A stretch of DNA of 64,000 bases from Bacteroidetes bacterium UBA4416 (GCA_002390745.1 DGQK01000024.1:747-64746); one strand, 5' to 3'. Shown: positions 34,623 through 43,735, counted from the first letter of the stretch. The notes: generated from the sequence alone by a model not told the origin. A program made the numbers and translations.

Positions 34623-35408
34623 ATGAGATCAACGATTAAAACCCTAAGCCTGCTGGCCCTTGCCGGCACTTTTTTAGTAACAGCCTGTAAGAAAAAAGAG
34701 GAGATCATTCCTGACAACCCGGTAACCACCAACGGAACAACGGGCTCAACAACTTCGACGCCGGTAACGCCTACAGCTGTGACTCCGAGCCTGAGCGACG
34801 CCGACGGTGTATGCATTGCCACCAAGCTGAACACGACGATGTCGATTCCAAACACTACTATGACTGTGAATACGGTGATCGGGAGCGCTGTGGCTTCCCT
34901 GTATTCTGCTACCGGCGGCACTGTGCTCACCGATGGAGGAACAGTAGCTGCCAACGATTCGGCCCTGGCCAAACAATCCAACAATGCCTATATCTTTATG
35001 CCGAAATCCACCGGCATCAGCTATAATTCCAATTCACGCTGGAATGTTTCCGGGAACGGCACTGTACCTGCCTTTAGCTATACGGCTTATGGCTTTCCGG
35101 GAACACCGACCGTCAACAACGTGACTTCAGTGAGCAGAAGCGCCGCCTTTACGATGACCACCAACAGCATTTCCAATGCCGATTCGGTATGCTTCCAGAT
35201 CACAGCCGGCAGCAAAACCATTTTCAAGATCAAAGGCGGCAACCAGACTTCGCATACCTTCAGCGCTACGGAAATGGGCACCCTGGATGCTACGTCCAAT
35301 GGCTTCTTAACCATTACCGGCTATAAATTCAATACGAATACCGTATCGGGTAAAAAATACTATTTCATTAACCTGAGCACCAAAAATCAGATGGTGAGCG
35401 TGAACTAG
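34623..35408 (+). CDS. Lipoprotein of unknown function
   Basis: The 261-residue protein has a lipoprotein signal: a hydrophobic core then LVTAC with lipidated Cys22, followed by KKKEE and a Thr/Ser/Gly-rich linker (about 30-55). The rest is Ser, Thr and Asn rich and looks like extended beta structure (TITGYKFNTNTVSGKKYYFINLSTKN near the end). The charged KKKEE just after Cys22 differs from the acidic SLEP signal used to send lipoproteins to the surface in several Bacteroidota. I do not recognise the domain. It is monocistronic with a terminator. Confidence 0.78.
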   Translation: MRSTIKTLSLLALAGTFLVTACKKKEEIIPDNPVTTNGTTGSTTSTPVTPTAVTPSLSDADGVCIATKLNTTMSIPNTTMTVNTVIGSAVASLYSATGGTVLTDGGTVAANDSALAKQSNNAYIFMPKSTGISYNSNSRWNVSGNGTVPAFSYTAYGFPGTPTVNNVTSVSRSAAFTMTTNSISNADSVCFQITAGSKTIFKIKGGNQTSHTFSATEMGTLDATSNGFLTITGYKFNTNTVSGKKYYFINLSTKNQMVSVN

Positions 35409-35436
35409 CCCCCAACTCCGATCGCCCCCGAACATG

Positions 35437-35465
35437 AGGCCCTGGTACACAATGTATCAGGGCCT
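35437..35465 (+). terminator. Hairpin terminator after the lipoprotein gene
   Basis: Arms of 13 bp (35437-35449 and 35453-35465, core AGGCCCTGG / TCAGGGCCT) with one G-U pair enclose a 3-base loop. The following T-run is weak (TATCTGTTT). Confidence 0.6.
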
Positions 35466-35517
35466 TATCTGTTTCCCGGCGGTATATGGCAGAGGTTCGC
35501 TTTCCGAGCATTTGTTT

Positions 35518-35610
35518 TTTGGGCGCCCGGGCGGGCTGTCGTGACTCGCTCTTTGTTTGCCCTGCGGGAACAAACAAAGGAGCTCAAACAGGTCACTCTA
35601 TCCCTGTCGC
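35518..35610 (+). repeat. Dispersed TTGGGC repeat, copy C (short)
   Basis: It begins TTTGGGCGCCCGGGCGGGCTG, nearly the same as the left end of copy D, followed by a hairpin (CTTTGTTTG at 35551-35559 with CAAACAAAG at 35571-35579) and TATCCCTGTCGCA, where copy D has CATCCCTGGCGCA. Only the left half of the element is present. Confidence 0.65.
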
Positions 35611-35669
35611 AGATCACTTCCAGATAAAAAGCACCTTTGTAAATTCCGAAGAACGCTGTAAGTATAAGA

Positions 35670-38207
35670 TTAAAACGGATAGCCGATGCCGAAGTTGAGC
35701 ACTGTAGAGCGAACCGGCGCCTTGTCGAAAGTCCATCGGTCATTCTCGGCATATTTCGGATCGCGGATCTTAACGGCAGCGTCGAGGCGGAGAATAAAGA
35801 AGCTAAAGTCGTAGCGCAGACCGAATCCGGAGCCCACGGCAATTTCCTTATAAAAATTCTGGAAGGTAAATTTCCCGCCCGGCTTACTCGGGTCGTCATA
35901 GGTCAGCCAGATATTGCCGGCATCAATGAACCAGGCGCCGTAAAAGGATTTGAAAATATGAAAGCGGTACTCGATGTTGCTTTCGATCTGGATGTTCCCG
36001 ATCTTATCGTATTTGGCGCTGATGGAGTCGGGCTGGCTGTAGCCGCCGGGTCCGAGGGTACGCGCCCTCCAGGCCCTGATGCCGTTGGGGCCGCCACCGA
36101 AGAAGCTTTGCTCATAGGGCAATACCGACAGGTTGTCCAAAGGCTTGCCGATGCCGCCGGCCACGCGGTACACCAGCTTGCTGCGCTTCCTCACTTTAAA
36201 ATATACCCGGTAATCTGCCTCGCCTTTGACAAACTGGGAGAAGGGCGTATTGAAAATGAGGTAACGGCCCTGCGCATCTTTTGGCTGGCCGGTAGCAGTG
36301 TAGAGGCCGCGCAGGATGTTTCCGGATGAACTGAGGCTGATACGCAGGTAAGTGAGGTTTCGCTTCTTGGGAAGGTTCTGGTCATTAAAGGTCATCGACA
36401 CTTTGGACAGGGTGGTAATGTGGTCCTGGAAGGAATTGAGCAGGAAAAAATCGTTCATGTCCTTCAGGCTTTGCTCGAATGTACCAAAAAGCTTGGCTTT
36501 CACGCTGTATACCTCGAGCGGAATGACGTCGTAAGTGAACAGACCGTTAGCATTGGTAAACTTGAAACCATACGAAATGTTGGCAATGTTGCGGTAATAC
36601 TCGGGCCTCGACTGGTAGTTGAAAGACAGGTTGACAATGGTTTTAGGCTGTGTGAAATAGCGCTTTTCGTTTGCATCTTTCTTATAATAGAACAACGTGA
36701 ACGGAAACAAGGCCCGCGGGAAATAGATATTGAGCTCGGGGCCAAACTGTATGGTGTTGAAGGTGCTCGGCACATTGTTGATGGTGGTTGTCTGGTCGGT
36801 ATTGAATTGCTTTTGTGCCGCAATAGAGCCTTTGAGCTTGAGCTCTACCAGCTCCGCTCCCTTGAAGGTATTCTTGTTCTGAAACACGATACTGCCTGCG
36901 ATTCCAAGGTTTCCGGAGGTATTGGTACCTTCCGTTTCCACAGTGATCGCCTGCTTCACCAGGGGCTGGCATACAATATAGCAGTCGAGCTTGTCGGGGT
37001 ATTTCGGATTGACCACGTACTGGATGAACACGCTCCTGAACACCCGCAGCGAGGACATGCCTTTATACGTTTCCTCGGCCTTATCCTGCTGGTAAAGCTG
37101 GCCCGGCGCTACGGTGACATCCCGCAACAGATCCTTGCGTCGGAATTTGAGCGGGTTGTTGTGCAGGATCTTGATATCATTGTAAGCCGTCGTATCGCGC
37201 ATGTACACATCGCTCGACTTTCCCCTGAAATCCGGAATGGTTTCGGGGATCACATACACGTTCTGGATGTAGAAGCGTGGATGATTCCTGTACACCAACG
37301 AATCTACCGACTCACTAAAAGCTTCCGAATAGAGCTTGAGGCCGATCGTTATGTTGACATTGTTCCCGGCCAGGTTGGTGTCTACGAGGTAGTAAATATA
37401 TTCGGGAGCGAAATAAAAATAACCGTTGTTCAACTGGTTGTCGGTAATGCGCTCACGCTCCTTTTGCATAATATCTTCGTTGTAGATATGCCTGTGTTTG
37501 ATGAGGCAGCCGGAAGTATCGTTGTAAATAAAATACTCGATCAGCGGGTCTTCGATCTTGTACTTAATGCTCTGAACCCGGTAGGGAACGGACCTGGAAA
37601 TGAAATAGTAGACTTTGGCCCGCTTGGCCTTCACGTCAACCGAAAGGCTGTCGCGCACCTTTGAATCAAAGTAGCCACGGGAAAATACAAATTTCTGAAG
37701 CTGGTTGACGGTGACATTGGTGAGGAAGGTATCGAGAATTACCGGCGGCTCGCCGGCCTCGAGGATGCTCTCGCGAAAGGTGAGCTTTTCTTTGTTCTTA
37801 AGCTTGGGAGGCTTAGGCTTTTTTCCTCTGGCCACGCGCCTTTCGTTTCGCTCGTTATTCTTTTCGGTGCGGCGGGCATTGATGCGGTCATACTTCAGGT
37901 TGCGCCTTTCCTTGTATTTGATCATCTTCTGCTGGTCTACCTGGTTGTACAGCCACAGGTTGAACCGCACGGTTTTCAGGATCTTGCGGTTGGGTTTCTG
38001 CCGGATAAAGGCCTCGAGCTCTCCGTTATCAATCGCGGTGCCGTTCTCCCTGATCATACTCTTTTCCACCAGGTATTCGTCCTCTTTCAGATGTTTGTTG
38101 ACATTGCAGGCGCTGAGCAGGGCGAGCAGGAAGAGAGCCGGCAAACAGCGGCGCAGAACGGGCTGTGTATGTTGGAAAATACTTCTGATATTAATCCTAA
38201 AGCTCAA
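35670..38207 (-). CDS. tamL: Translocation and assembly module lipoprotein TamL (BamA/TamA family)
   Basis: TamL is the Bacteroidota form of TamA, an outer-membrane assembly barrel that works with TamB. The protein has 845 residues and a lipobox at LLALLSAC with lipidated Cys34, a trait that separates TamL from BamA. POTRA-like segments occupy the first 400 residues (FIRQKPNRKILKTVRFNLWLYNQ, VNQLQKFVFSRGYFDSKV). The barrel includes the surface-antigen motif GGPNGIRAWRARTLGPGGY (about residues 697-715) and ends in aromatic NFGIGYPF. The gene is monocistronic and divergent from the TrmH-type gene. Confidence 0.9.
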   Translation of the reverse strand: MSFRINIRSIFQHTQPVLRRCLPALFLLALLSACNVNKHLKEDEYLVEKSMIRENGTAIDNGELEAFIRQKPNRKILKTVRFNLWLYNQVDQQKMIKYKERRNLKYDRINARRTEKNNERNERRVARGKKPKPPKLKNKEKLTFRESILEAGEPPVILDTFLTNVTVNQLQKFVFSRGYFDSKVRDSLSVDVKAKRAKVYYFISRSVPYRVQSIKYKIEDPLIEYFIYNDTSGCLIKHRHIYNEDIMQKERERITDNQLNNGYFYFAPEYIYYLVDTNLAGNNVNITIGLKLYSEAFSESVDSLVYRNHPRFYIQNVYVIPETIPDFRGKSSDVYMRDTTAYNDIKILHNNPLKFRRKDLLRDVTVAPGQLYQQDKAEETYKGMSSLRVFRSVFIQYVVNPKYPDKLDCYIVCQPLVKQAITVETEGTNTSGNLGIAGSIVFQNKNTFKGAELVELKLKGSIAAQKQFNTDQTTTINNVPSTFNTIQFGPELNIYFPRALFPFTLFYYKKDANEKRYFTQPKTIVNLSFNYQSRPEYYRNIANISYGFKFTNANGLFTYDVIPLEVYSVKAKLFGTFEQSLKDMNDFFLLNSFQDHITTLSKVSMTFNDQNLPKKRNLTYLRISLSSSGNILRGLYTATGQPKDAQGRYLIFNTPFSQFVKGEADYRVYFKVRKRSKLVYRVAGGIGKPLDNLSVLPYEQSFFGGGPNGIRAWRARTLGPGGYSQPDSISAKYDKIGNIQIESNIEYRFHIFKSFYGAWFIDAGNIWLTYDDPSKPGGKFTFQNFYKEIAVGSGFGLRYDFSFFILRLDAAVKIRDPKYAENDRWTFDKAPVRSTVLNFGIGYPF

Positions 38208-38211
38208 GTAG

Positions 38212-38241
38212 TTTGGTTACCTTTATAGCCTACTAATTTAG
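38212..38241 (+). promoter_or_regulatory. Putative promoter of the TrmH-type operon
   Basis: TTTG at 38212-38215 and TAATTTAG at 38234-38241 (one mismatch to TAnnTTTG) are 18 bp apart, 10 bp upstream of the ATG at 38251. Confidence 0.35.
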
Positions 38242-38250
38242 CTTTAAAAA

Positions 38251-39018
38251 ATGATTAGTAAAAACCAGATAAAATATATTCAGGCCCTGCACCTTAAAAA
38301 AAACAGGGACAGCCAGGGCCTGTTTATTGTGGAAGGCGTGAAGCTCGTCACGGAGTTCCTGGCGGACGAAGGCATTACCGTAAAGCAGGTATATGCGGTT
38401 TCCGACTACCTGAAAAAACACCATGCCCTGCTCGAAAAACGAAACGTCGCGTTTACTGAGGTGGACGTCGAAGAATTAAAAAAGATCAGCCTGCAAAGTA
38501 CTCCCAACCAGGTGCTGGCTGTGGTGATCAAAAAAGAGCAGTTACTCACCAAAGAGCTGCTGCAAAGCCAGACGAACCTGTTCCTCGACGATATCCGTGA
38601 TCCGGGAAACCTGGGAACGATGATCCGTATTGCCGACTGGTTCGGGATCCGGCAGATCATCTGCTCGAAAAGCACTACCGAGCTCTACAATCCTAAAACG
38701 CTGCAATCCAGCATGGGGGCCGTTTTGCGGGTGAATGTCGTTTACCTGGATTTTGAAGATCTGCTCCCTTCACTGGCCGGCACGCCCATTTACGGCGCTG
38801 TGCTCAATGGTCAGAATATTTACACAAGCAACCTGAAACCCGGCATCATCGTGATCGGAAACGAAGCCAACGGCATTTCCGACGCTGTGCTGGCAAAGAT
38901 CACGGATCCTGTTACGATCCCTGCCGCAGACAACAACGGCAGCGAATCGCTCAACGCCGCCAACGCCTGTGCGATCATCTGCGGGGAGTTTCACAGGCAA
39001 TTACATTACAAGGCATGA
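38251..39018 (+). CDS. TrmH/SpoU-family RNA 2'-O-methyltransferase
   Basis: The 255-residue protein is a SPOUT-class methyltransferase that adds a methyl group to a ribose of rRNA or tRNA. The N-terminal substrate-binding domain contains the LHLKKNRDSQGLFIVEGVKLVTEFL segment. The three knot motifs are visible as DIRDPGNLGTMIRIADWFG (about 110-128), IVIGNEANGISDAVL (about 203-217) and IPAADNNGSESLNAANACAI (about 226-245). The target nucleotide cannot be read. It begins an operon with a LolA-like gene, overlapping it by 4 bp. Confidence 0.92.
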   Translation: MISKNQIKYIQALHLKKNRDSQGLFIVEGVKLVTEFLADEGITVKQVYAVSDYLKKHHALLEKRNVAFTEVDVEELKKISLQSTPNQVLAVVIKKEQLLTKELLQSQTNLFLDDIRDPGNLGTMIRIADWFGIRQIICSKSTTELYNPKTLQSSMGAVLRVNVVYLDFEDLLPSLAGTPIYGAVLNGQNIYTSNLKPGIIVIGNEANGISDAVLAKITDPVTIPAADNNGSESLNAANACAIICGEFHRQLHYKA

Positions 39019-39785
39019 CATACTCCACTCCCCTGTTGATCCTCGCTTTATGGCTATCTCTGCCCTTCAGGGCACAGGTCATCTCCATCGACCTGGATAC
39101 CGACCAGCCTACGGTTTCTTTCAAAACGGGGAAGGATGTGCTGGGCTACCTGCACCAGAAATACAGGAACGGCCCCTGCAAAGCCTATACTTTTTCACAA
39201 AAAAACACCCACTACCGCAACGACAGCATCGTGGGCACTTCCGAATGGCACGAAGCTGTTGAGTTTCCTGATAAATTCAGAATAGATTTCGGCGATAAGG
39301 CCAACGGGAACTGTATTATTTTTAGGAACGACAGCTCTTACCGTTACAAGAACTTTGAGCTGCGTGGAAAAAAACACGATGCGAATGTGCTCCTGCTCCT
39401 CCTTGGCGGGATGTACTACCGGGAGCTTCCCGATGTTATGGCGCGGCTTCAGAAAGAAGGCTACAATACCGCTGTTCTTAGCAAGCAGAAATGGAACAAA
39501 CAAAAAGTGTATGTGATTGGCGCGGAAGCGGGGGATATCGTCTCTAACCAGATCTGGGTCAGCAAAAAGACCTGGCGCGTAGTCAGGATCCTGGAGCGCC
39601 TGGAAGACGGCAACATGATGGACATGACCTTCGACAGCCACCAGGCGCATTGCAAGGGCTATGTGGAAACAAAAGTGACCTTCAAAAGGAACGGGAAAAT
39701 CGAACAGGTTGAGGAGTATGAGAACATCCAGAGCCTGGAAAAATTTCCGGAGGACGTTTTTAACCCGACACCGGTAAAAAAATAA
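39015..39785 (+). CDS. Exported LolA/DUF1571-like protein
   Basis: The 256-residue protein has a signal peptide (MTYSTPLLILALWLSLPFRAQ). The mature part has the successive strands of a LolA/LolB-like half-barrel (TSEWHEAVEFPDKFRIDFG; NGNCIIFRNDSSYRYKNFELRGK; WKRTWRVVRILERLEDGNMMDM). Assignment to this fold is inferred from pattern, not a strong motif. The start overlaps the methyltransferase stop by 4 bp (ATGA), so translation is coupled. It may bind lipids or lipoproteins in the periplasm. Confidence 0.65.
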   Translation: MTYSTPLLILALWLSLPFRAQVISIDLDTDQPTVSFKTGKDVLGYLHQKYRNGPCKAYTFSQKNTHYRNDSIVGTSEWHEAVEFPDKFRIDFGDKANGNCIIFRNDSSYRYKNFELRGKKHDANVLLLLLGGMYYRELPDVMARLQKEGYNTAVLSKQKWNKQKVYVIGAEAGDIVSNQIWVSKKTWRVVRILERLEDGNMMDMTFDSHQAHCKGYVETKVTFKRNGKIEQVEEYENIQSLEKFPEDVFNPTPVKK

Positions 39786-39800
39786 TTCTAGCTTTGTACG

Positions 39801-40646
39801 ATGTCTGCCGGGATCCATACCAACCATAGCTCTTTCGGGAAAATTTCCGAGCAGGCGGACACGCTTGTTCTCGAATTGTCGCCTTACGGCATCGGCTTTT
39901 GCGAGCTCAACAGCGACCTGAACCAGCCGCTGTATACGACGCATGCTCCTATCGACAACAACTCACCCTTATCGGTGAAAGAACAGGTTATCAGCGCCAT
40001 CAAACACTTTCGGTTTTCACAAAAAACCTACCGCACCGTTTACATTAATTTTTTTACAGAGCTGTTTACGCTATGTCCTGCGGCGTTTTATGACGAAGAG
40101 AGCAAACGGCAGATCCTGGAGTTCAATGCCGGACCCAGCGGCGATGCCGTTATTTTACAGGACGATATTACCCAGGAGATCAAGCTTATCTATGCCATCG
40201 ACGAGCACCTGAAATCGGCGCTAGACCTGATCTTCCCGAACCACCACATGAAGCACAGCCTCTCCGTATTGTCGCAGCTGATGCTGCATTCGGAAGACCT
40301 TTCCAGGGCCCGCATGCTGGTCAATGTTCACGACACCTACATCGAACTGGTGATCAAGCAGGAGGGGAAACTACTCCTGGCCAATCAGTTCGGCGTGCGC
40401 TCGCCGGAAGACATTTTATATTACATTTTGTTTGCGCTGGAGCAATACCAGCTGGAGCCTTCCTCCGCAGAGCTCACCATCATTGGCAATGCAGAGGCGC
40501 AGTCGGACCTGGTGCAGACTTTGAAAAAATACATCAAACACGTTCGCCTGGGCATCGGCAACCGTGCCATCAACTGGCAAGGGCTGGAAGGCATGCCACA
40601 GCATTTTAATTATTCACTGATCAACCGGGTATTTTGCGAATCATAG
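39801..40646 (+). CDS. DUF3822 family protein
   Basis: The 281-residue cytoplasmic protein resembles DUF3822, a Bacteroidota family with an actin/hexokinase-like fold often placed next to rsmD. Here the two genes overlap by 13 bp. Recognisable stretches are LVLELSPYGIGFCELNSDL near the start, FTLCPAAFYDEESK (about 90-103) and VNVHDTYIELVIKQEGKLLLANQFGVRSPEDILYYILFALEQYQL (about 173-217). The function is unknown, though the coupling with rsmD suggests a role related to ribosome maturation or its control. Confidence 0.88.
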   Translation: MSAGIHTNHSSFGKISEQADTLVLELSPYGIGFCELNSDLNQPLYTTHAPIDNNSPLSVKEQVISAIKHFRFSQKTYRTVYINFFTELFTLCPAAFYDEESKRQILEFNAGPSGDAVILQDDITQEIKLIYAIDEHLKSALDLIFPNHHMKHSLSVLSQLMLHSEDLSRARMLVNVHDTYIELVIKQEGKLLLANQFGVRSPEDILYYILFALEQYQLEPSSAELTIIGNAEAQSDLVQTLKKYIKHVRLGIGNRAINWQGLEGMPQHFNYSLINRVFCES

Positions 40647-41173
40647 GAGGAACATATAAAGGAAAACAGCTGCTGACACCGAAGAACCTGCCGGTAAGGC
40701 CTACCACGGATTTTGCCAAAGAGGGCCTGTTCAATATCCTGAACAACAAACTGGATTTCGAGGACCTTACAGTGCTCGACCTCTTTGCCGGAACCGGAAA
40801 CATCACCCTCGAATTTGCCTCCCGCGGAGCGGCGCGCGTGTATGCCGTCGACAAGCACACACCCTGCATCAACTTCATCAGGGACACAGCCAAAACCCTC
40901 AAACTATCCATGATCAGCCCCGACAGGGCCGATGTGTTCAAATACCTGGAAAAGCCCTACGCTGCTGTCGACCTTGTCTTTGCTGATCCCCCCTATGAGC
41001 TCGACACGATTCCGCAGATCCATGAGCTTGTTTTTGCAAATAACTGGCTGAAACCGGAAGGCCTGCTCATCATCGAGCACGGCCCTAAAACCAAACTGGA
41101 TGACAAGGCACATTACCTCGAAACGAGAAAATATGGCAATGTGCATTTCAGCTTTTTTCAAAATCCGGCTTAG
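40634..41173 (+). CDS. rsmD: 16S rRNA (guanine(966)-N(2))-methyltransferase
   Basis: RsmD methylates G966 of 16S rRNA using S-adenosylmethionine. The protein has 179 residues, the family length. The start MRIIGGTYKGKQLLTP is the usual RsmD start. The SAM-binding motif is LDLFAGTGNI (about residues 49-58), and the target-base pocket motif is DPPYE (about residues 117-121). The start codon is TTG at 40634, within the end of the DUF3822 gene, since there is no ATG at the right position. Repeat copy D follows the stop. Confidence 0.93.
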   Translation: MRIIGGTYKGKQLLTPKNLPVRPTTDFAKEGLFNILNNKLDFEDLTVLDLFAGTGNITLEFASRGAARVYAVDKHTPCINFIRDTAKTLKLSMISPDRADVFKYLEKPYAAVDLVFADPPYELDTIPQIHELVFANNWLKPEGLLIIEHGPKTKLDDKAHYLETRKYGNVHFSFFQNPA

Positions 41174-41203
41174 AAATTTCCAGCTTTTCCCATTTATTTC
41201 CCG

Positions 41204-41456
41204 TTTGGGCGCCCGGGCAGGCTGCTTCGGGCTTCGCGACGCTCCGGTTCTTTCCCGCGAAGAACAAGCGGGAAAGGAACTAAACCCTGTGCATCCCTGG
41301 CGCAAGCTTTCACTGCGTATTGAGTTAACGTATAACCCTGAGTTAAGCTTGCGTAAAGGATTGCAGCACCCGCCCATGCCGGTACTGACGGGAAATCCTC
41401 CCACGACGCGTCCGGGCGATTGACACGAAAGCCTGGCTTGCAGCGACAGGCCCAAA
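41204..41456 (+). repeat. Dispersed TTGGGC-bounded repeat, copy D (most complete)
   Basis: The element of 253 bp has inverted ends (TTTGGGC at 41204-41210 and GCCCAAA at 41450-41456). From the left: GGGCGCCCGGGCAGGCTG, a hairpin (CTTTCCCGC at 41250-41258 with GCGGGAAAG at 41268-41276), CATCCCTGGCGCAAGC, a middle with two TTAACGTA/TTAAGC segments, GGATTGCAGCAC and a CCTCCCACGACGCGT segment. The rest of the 407-bp gap shows only a promoter for the next gene. Confidence 0.78.
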
Positions 41457-41555
41457 TTTTAAACACACAAGCTATCACACTCTTTTCACACACTTTTAAG
41501 ACAGCCTCTAACAAAACTTGGCATTCGATACTGGTCTTATTCCTGTAACTTATCT

Positions 41556-41563
41556 TATCTTTG
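41556..41563 (+). promoter_or_regulatory. Putative -7 box for the thioredoxin-fold protein
   Basis: TATCTTTG fits TAnnTTTG exactly, 17 bp upstream of the ATG at 41581, just past repeat copy D. No clear -33 TTTG is present. Confidence 0.42.
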
Positions 41564-41580
41564 GGATTATACTTTTCACT

Positions 41581-42996
41581 ATGAGGCATTGCTATTTCAC
41601 GACCATCCTGCTGCTGGCCCTGTTCCCGGCTTTGGCCCAGAACATTACCATCAAAGGAAAAGCCCATCCATCACATATCGGGAAAGAGGTCGTGCTCAAT
41701 GACTTTTCGGATTACATCACCTACATCAAAGAGCGGCAGAGCATCGACACCGTTGATAAGGACGGCTATTTCGAATTGAAGCTTCAATCCTCAGCTACCA
41801 AACCGGTACTCATCAGCATCGACAACCTCGTCGGAAAGCTCTACATCCAGCCGAACTTTGTTTACGGCATCTACTTCCCGGGAAAAGACTCGTTGACCAA
41901 CAACCAGGAAGGCACGGAAAGCCTGGTGGATATTACCGTATACGGCAAGGACAGCACGGAGCTGAATGCCCTGATCATCGACTTCAACACGCAGTACAAC
42001 AACCTGTTCCTGAAGTCCTCCAACACGTATTTATCGCCCGCCAGGCTAAGCTCCCTGCTCGACACCTTTTTTGTGACTTCCCAGAAACGCTATGCACACG
42101 TTAAAAATCCTTACTTCAAAAAGTACGTGGAATACAGCTTTGCCGGCTTCTTCTCCAACATGTCGCGCAGCAAAACCATCCTCTACAAGCAATTCATCGA
42201 ACACCGTCCCATACTCTACAACAACTACGAATACATGGACTTTTTCAACACGCATTTCAAAGGTTACCTGAAAGCCTTTGCCTCTACCAGGAACGGCGGC
42301 AACATTTACAACAGCATCAATGCCTTTGGCGACTATAAAGACCTGAGGAACCAGTTTACCGCCGACCGGTCGATCACCAACGACACGCTGCGCGAACTCC
42401 TGCTCCTCAAGGGCCTGATCGACTTTTACTATAGCCCCGATTTTGACAAGAAGCAGGTTCAAAGCGTGATGGAGCAGCTCTACCGCGACAGCCGCTATCC
42501 TGAAAACAGAAAAATCGCTTTCAATATGCTACAGGCAACGTATCATTTGCAAAACGGAGCTAACGCGCCTGATTTTACCGCTTACGACAGGGCCGGCATG
42601 AAGGTGAACTTATCTTATTACAAAGGCAAATACATTTACCTGAATTTTTTTTCCACGCAAAGCGAGAACAGCTTAAAGGAAATGCAAAAGCTTATTGACC
42701 TCAAAAAGAAGTTTTCCGACAAAGTTGCCTTTATCAGCGTATGCCTCGACGACAGCGTCAAAGCTTACCAGGCTTACTTAAAGGCAAATCCCAAACAAGA
42801 CTGGCTCATCCTCTATAACGGAAACGGCGATGCCCGCAGGAATTACGCCATCAAATCACTGTCGGGATATTTTTTCATCAACCAGCAGATGATCCTGGCC
42901 CAATCTCCGGCACCGGCGCCAAGCGAAGGCCTGGAGTACAAGTTCAACGGCCTGTTCAGACCAAAAAAGAAAAACACGATCACGGGCGTGAGGTAG
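41581..42996 (+). CDS. Exported thioredoxin-fold (TlpA-like) protein lacking the CxxC motif
   Basis: The 471-residue protein has a signal peptide (RHCYFTTILLLALFPALAQ), a beta-sandwich domain typical of Bacteroidota TlpA-like proteins (ITIKGKAHPSHIGKEVVLNDF), a helical middle region (about 150-310) and a C-terminal thioredoxin-like domain (APDFTAYDRAGMKVNLSYYKGKYIYLNFFSTQSENSLKEM...). At the usual catalytic position WCxxC the sequence is STQSENS, so both redox cysteines are missing and no thiol-disulfide exchange is expected. ATG 41581 is chosen because it begins the signal peptide. It is followed by a 945-bp repeat-filled gap. Confidence 0.82.
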   Translation: MRHCYFTTILLLALFPALAQNITIKGKAHPSHIGKEVVLNDFSDYITYIKERQSIDTVDKDGYFELKLQSSATKPVLISIDNLVGKLYIQPNFVYGIYFPGKDSLTNNQEGTESLVDITVYGKDSTELNALIIDFNTQYNNLFLKSSNTYLSPARLSSLLDTFFVTSQKRYAHVKNPYFKKYVEYSFAGFFSNMSRSKTILYKQFIEHRPILYNNYEYMDFFNTHFKGYLKAFASTRNGGNIYNSINAFGDYKDLRNQFTADRSITNDTLRELLLLKGLIDFYYSPDFDKKQVQSVMEQLYRDSRYPENRKIAFNMLQATYHLQNGANAPDFTAYDRAGMKVNLSYYKGKYIYLNFFSTQSENSLKEMQKLIDLKKKFSDKVAFISVCLDDSVKAYQAYLKANPKQDWLILYNGNGDARRNYAIKSLSGYFFINQQMILAQSPAPAPSEGLEYKFNGLFRPKKKNTITGVR

Positions 42997-43127
42997 GTCT
43001 GTCGCCTGACCTGCAGGTAAGGTAACAAAAAACAAATCACCTTCCCTTCGCCGGACTATCAGTCGACGCTTCAAACTCCGGTAAAATAATGTATAATACC
43101 GTAGTGACTTATCTTTAAGCGACAAAG

Positions 43128-43200
43128 AAGTCCCGTAGGGACTTAACATTACTAACAGTAGGCAACTCAAAGCTCAGCTTGCTCCGTAGGAGCAAAACAT
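43128..43200. repeat. Repeat unit R1 (identical to R4)
   Basis: The 73 bp from AAGTCCCGTAGGGAC to AGCAAAACAT are identical to 43738-43810. Weaker similarity continues to about 43265, and the same unit restarts 150 bp later as R2. Confidence 0.85.
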
Positions 43201-43277
43201 TAGAAATGTATGACTACGCTGGCACCATAAAACCTTTAAGCCAATTAGTGATGTTCTGCTCCTACTAAGCAGCAGAG

Positions 43278-43347
43278 AAGTCCCGTAGGGACTTAACATT
43301 ATTAACAACGACAACTCAAAGCTCAGCTTGCTCCGTAGGAGCAAAAC
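43278..43347. repeat. Repeat unit R2
   Basis: It carries both palindromes and the joining segment of R1 with a few changes (ATTAACAACGACAACTC instead of ACTAACAGTAGGCAACTC). It starts exactly 150 bp after R1. Confidence 0.8.
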
Positions 43348-43675
43348 CCTATGAACACACCGTATCGAAATAACACTGGCTCCGCAGGAGCCAAATATTC
43401 TGCCTCCTTAACTCACGAATCCTGCTTTAACTTAATGACATTATCTTTTGGAGTCGCAATGTACCGACCAGGGGTTTCATGTATTCATCTGTAAACGGCA
43501 AGCCCTAAAAGGAAGGGACAGTTATAACAGCCATGAATCAATGTTTGGCTCCTACGGAGCCAGGAGTATAACCCTACCTACTTCTTTTAATAATGTTTTG
43601 CTCCTACGGAGCAAATATCCGTGATCGTATGAATCCCGTGTCTCTCATAGCAGTATACTCCTACTAATCAGCAAA

Positions 43676-43735
43676 GAAGTCCCGTAGAAACTTAACATTA
43701 TTAACCACGACAACTCTACTGTTCAACTTGCTACA
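43676..43735. repeat. Repeat unit R3 (degenerate)
   Basis: GAAGTCCCGTAGAAACTTAAC has lost one arm of the first palindrome, and the second palindrome is reduced to CAACTTGCTACAA. The joining segment resembles R2. Confidence 0.65.

Noticed and set aside
36420..37664. A 414-residue open frame on the plus strand within tamL
   Set aside because: It is the complement of the tamL reading frame; composition and lack of motifs indicate a shadow.
39789..39796. TAGCTTTG as a promoter for the DUF3822 gene
   Set aside because: The predicted transcript would begin after the ATG at 39801, and the gene is more likely read from the upstream operon.
41194..41667. A 157-residue open frame (minus) across repeat copy D
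   Set aside because: It spans the repeat and the promoter and start of the next gene. A few shared residues with copy B come from the repeat itself.
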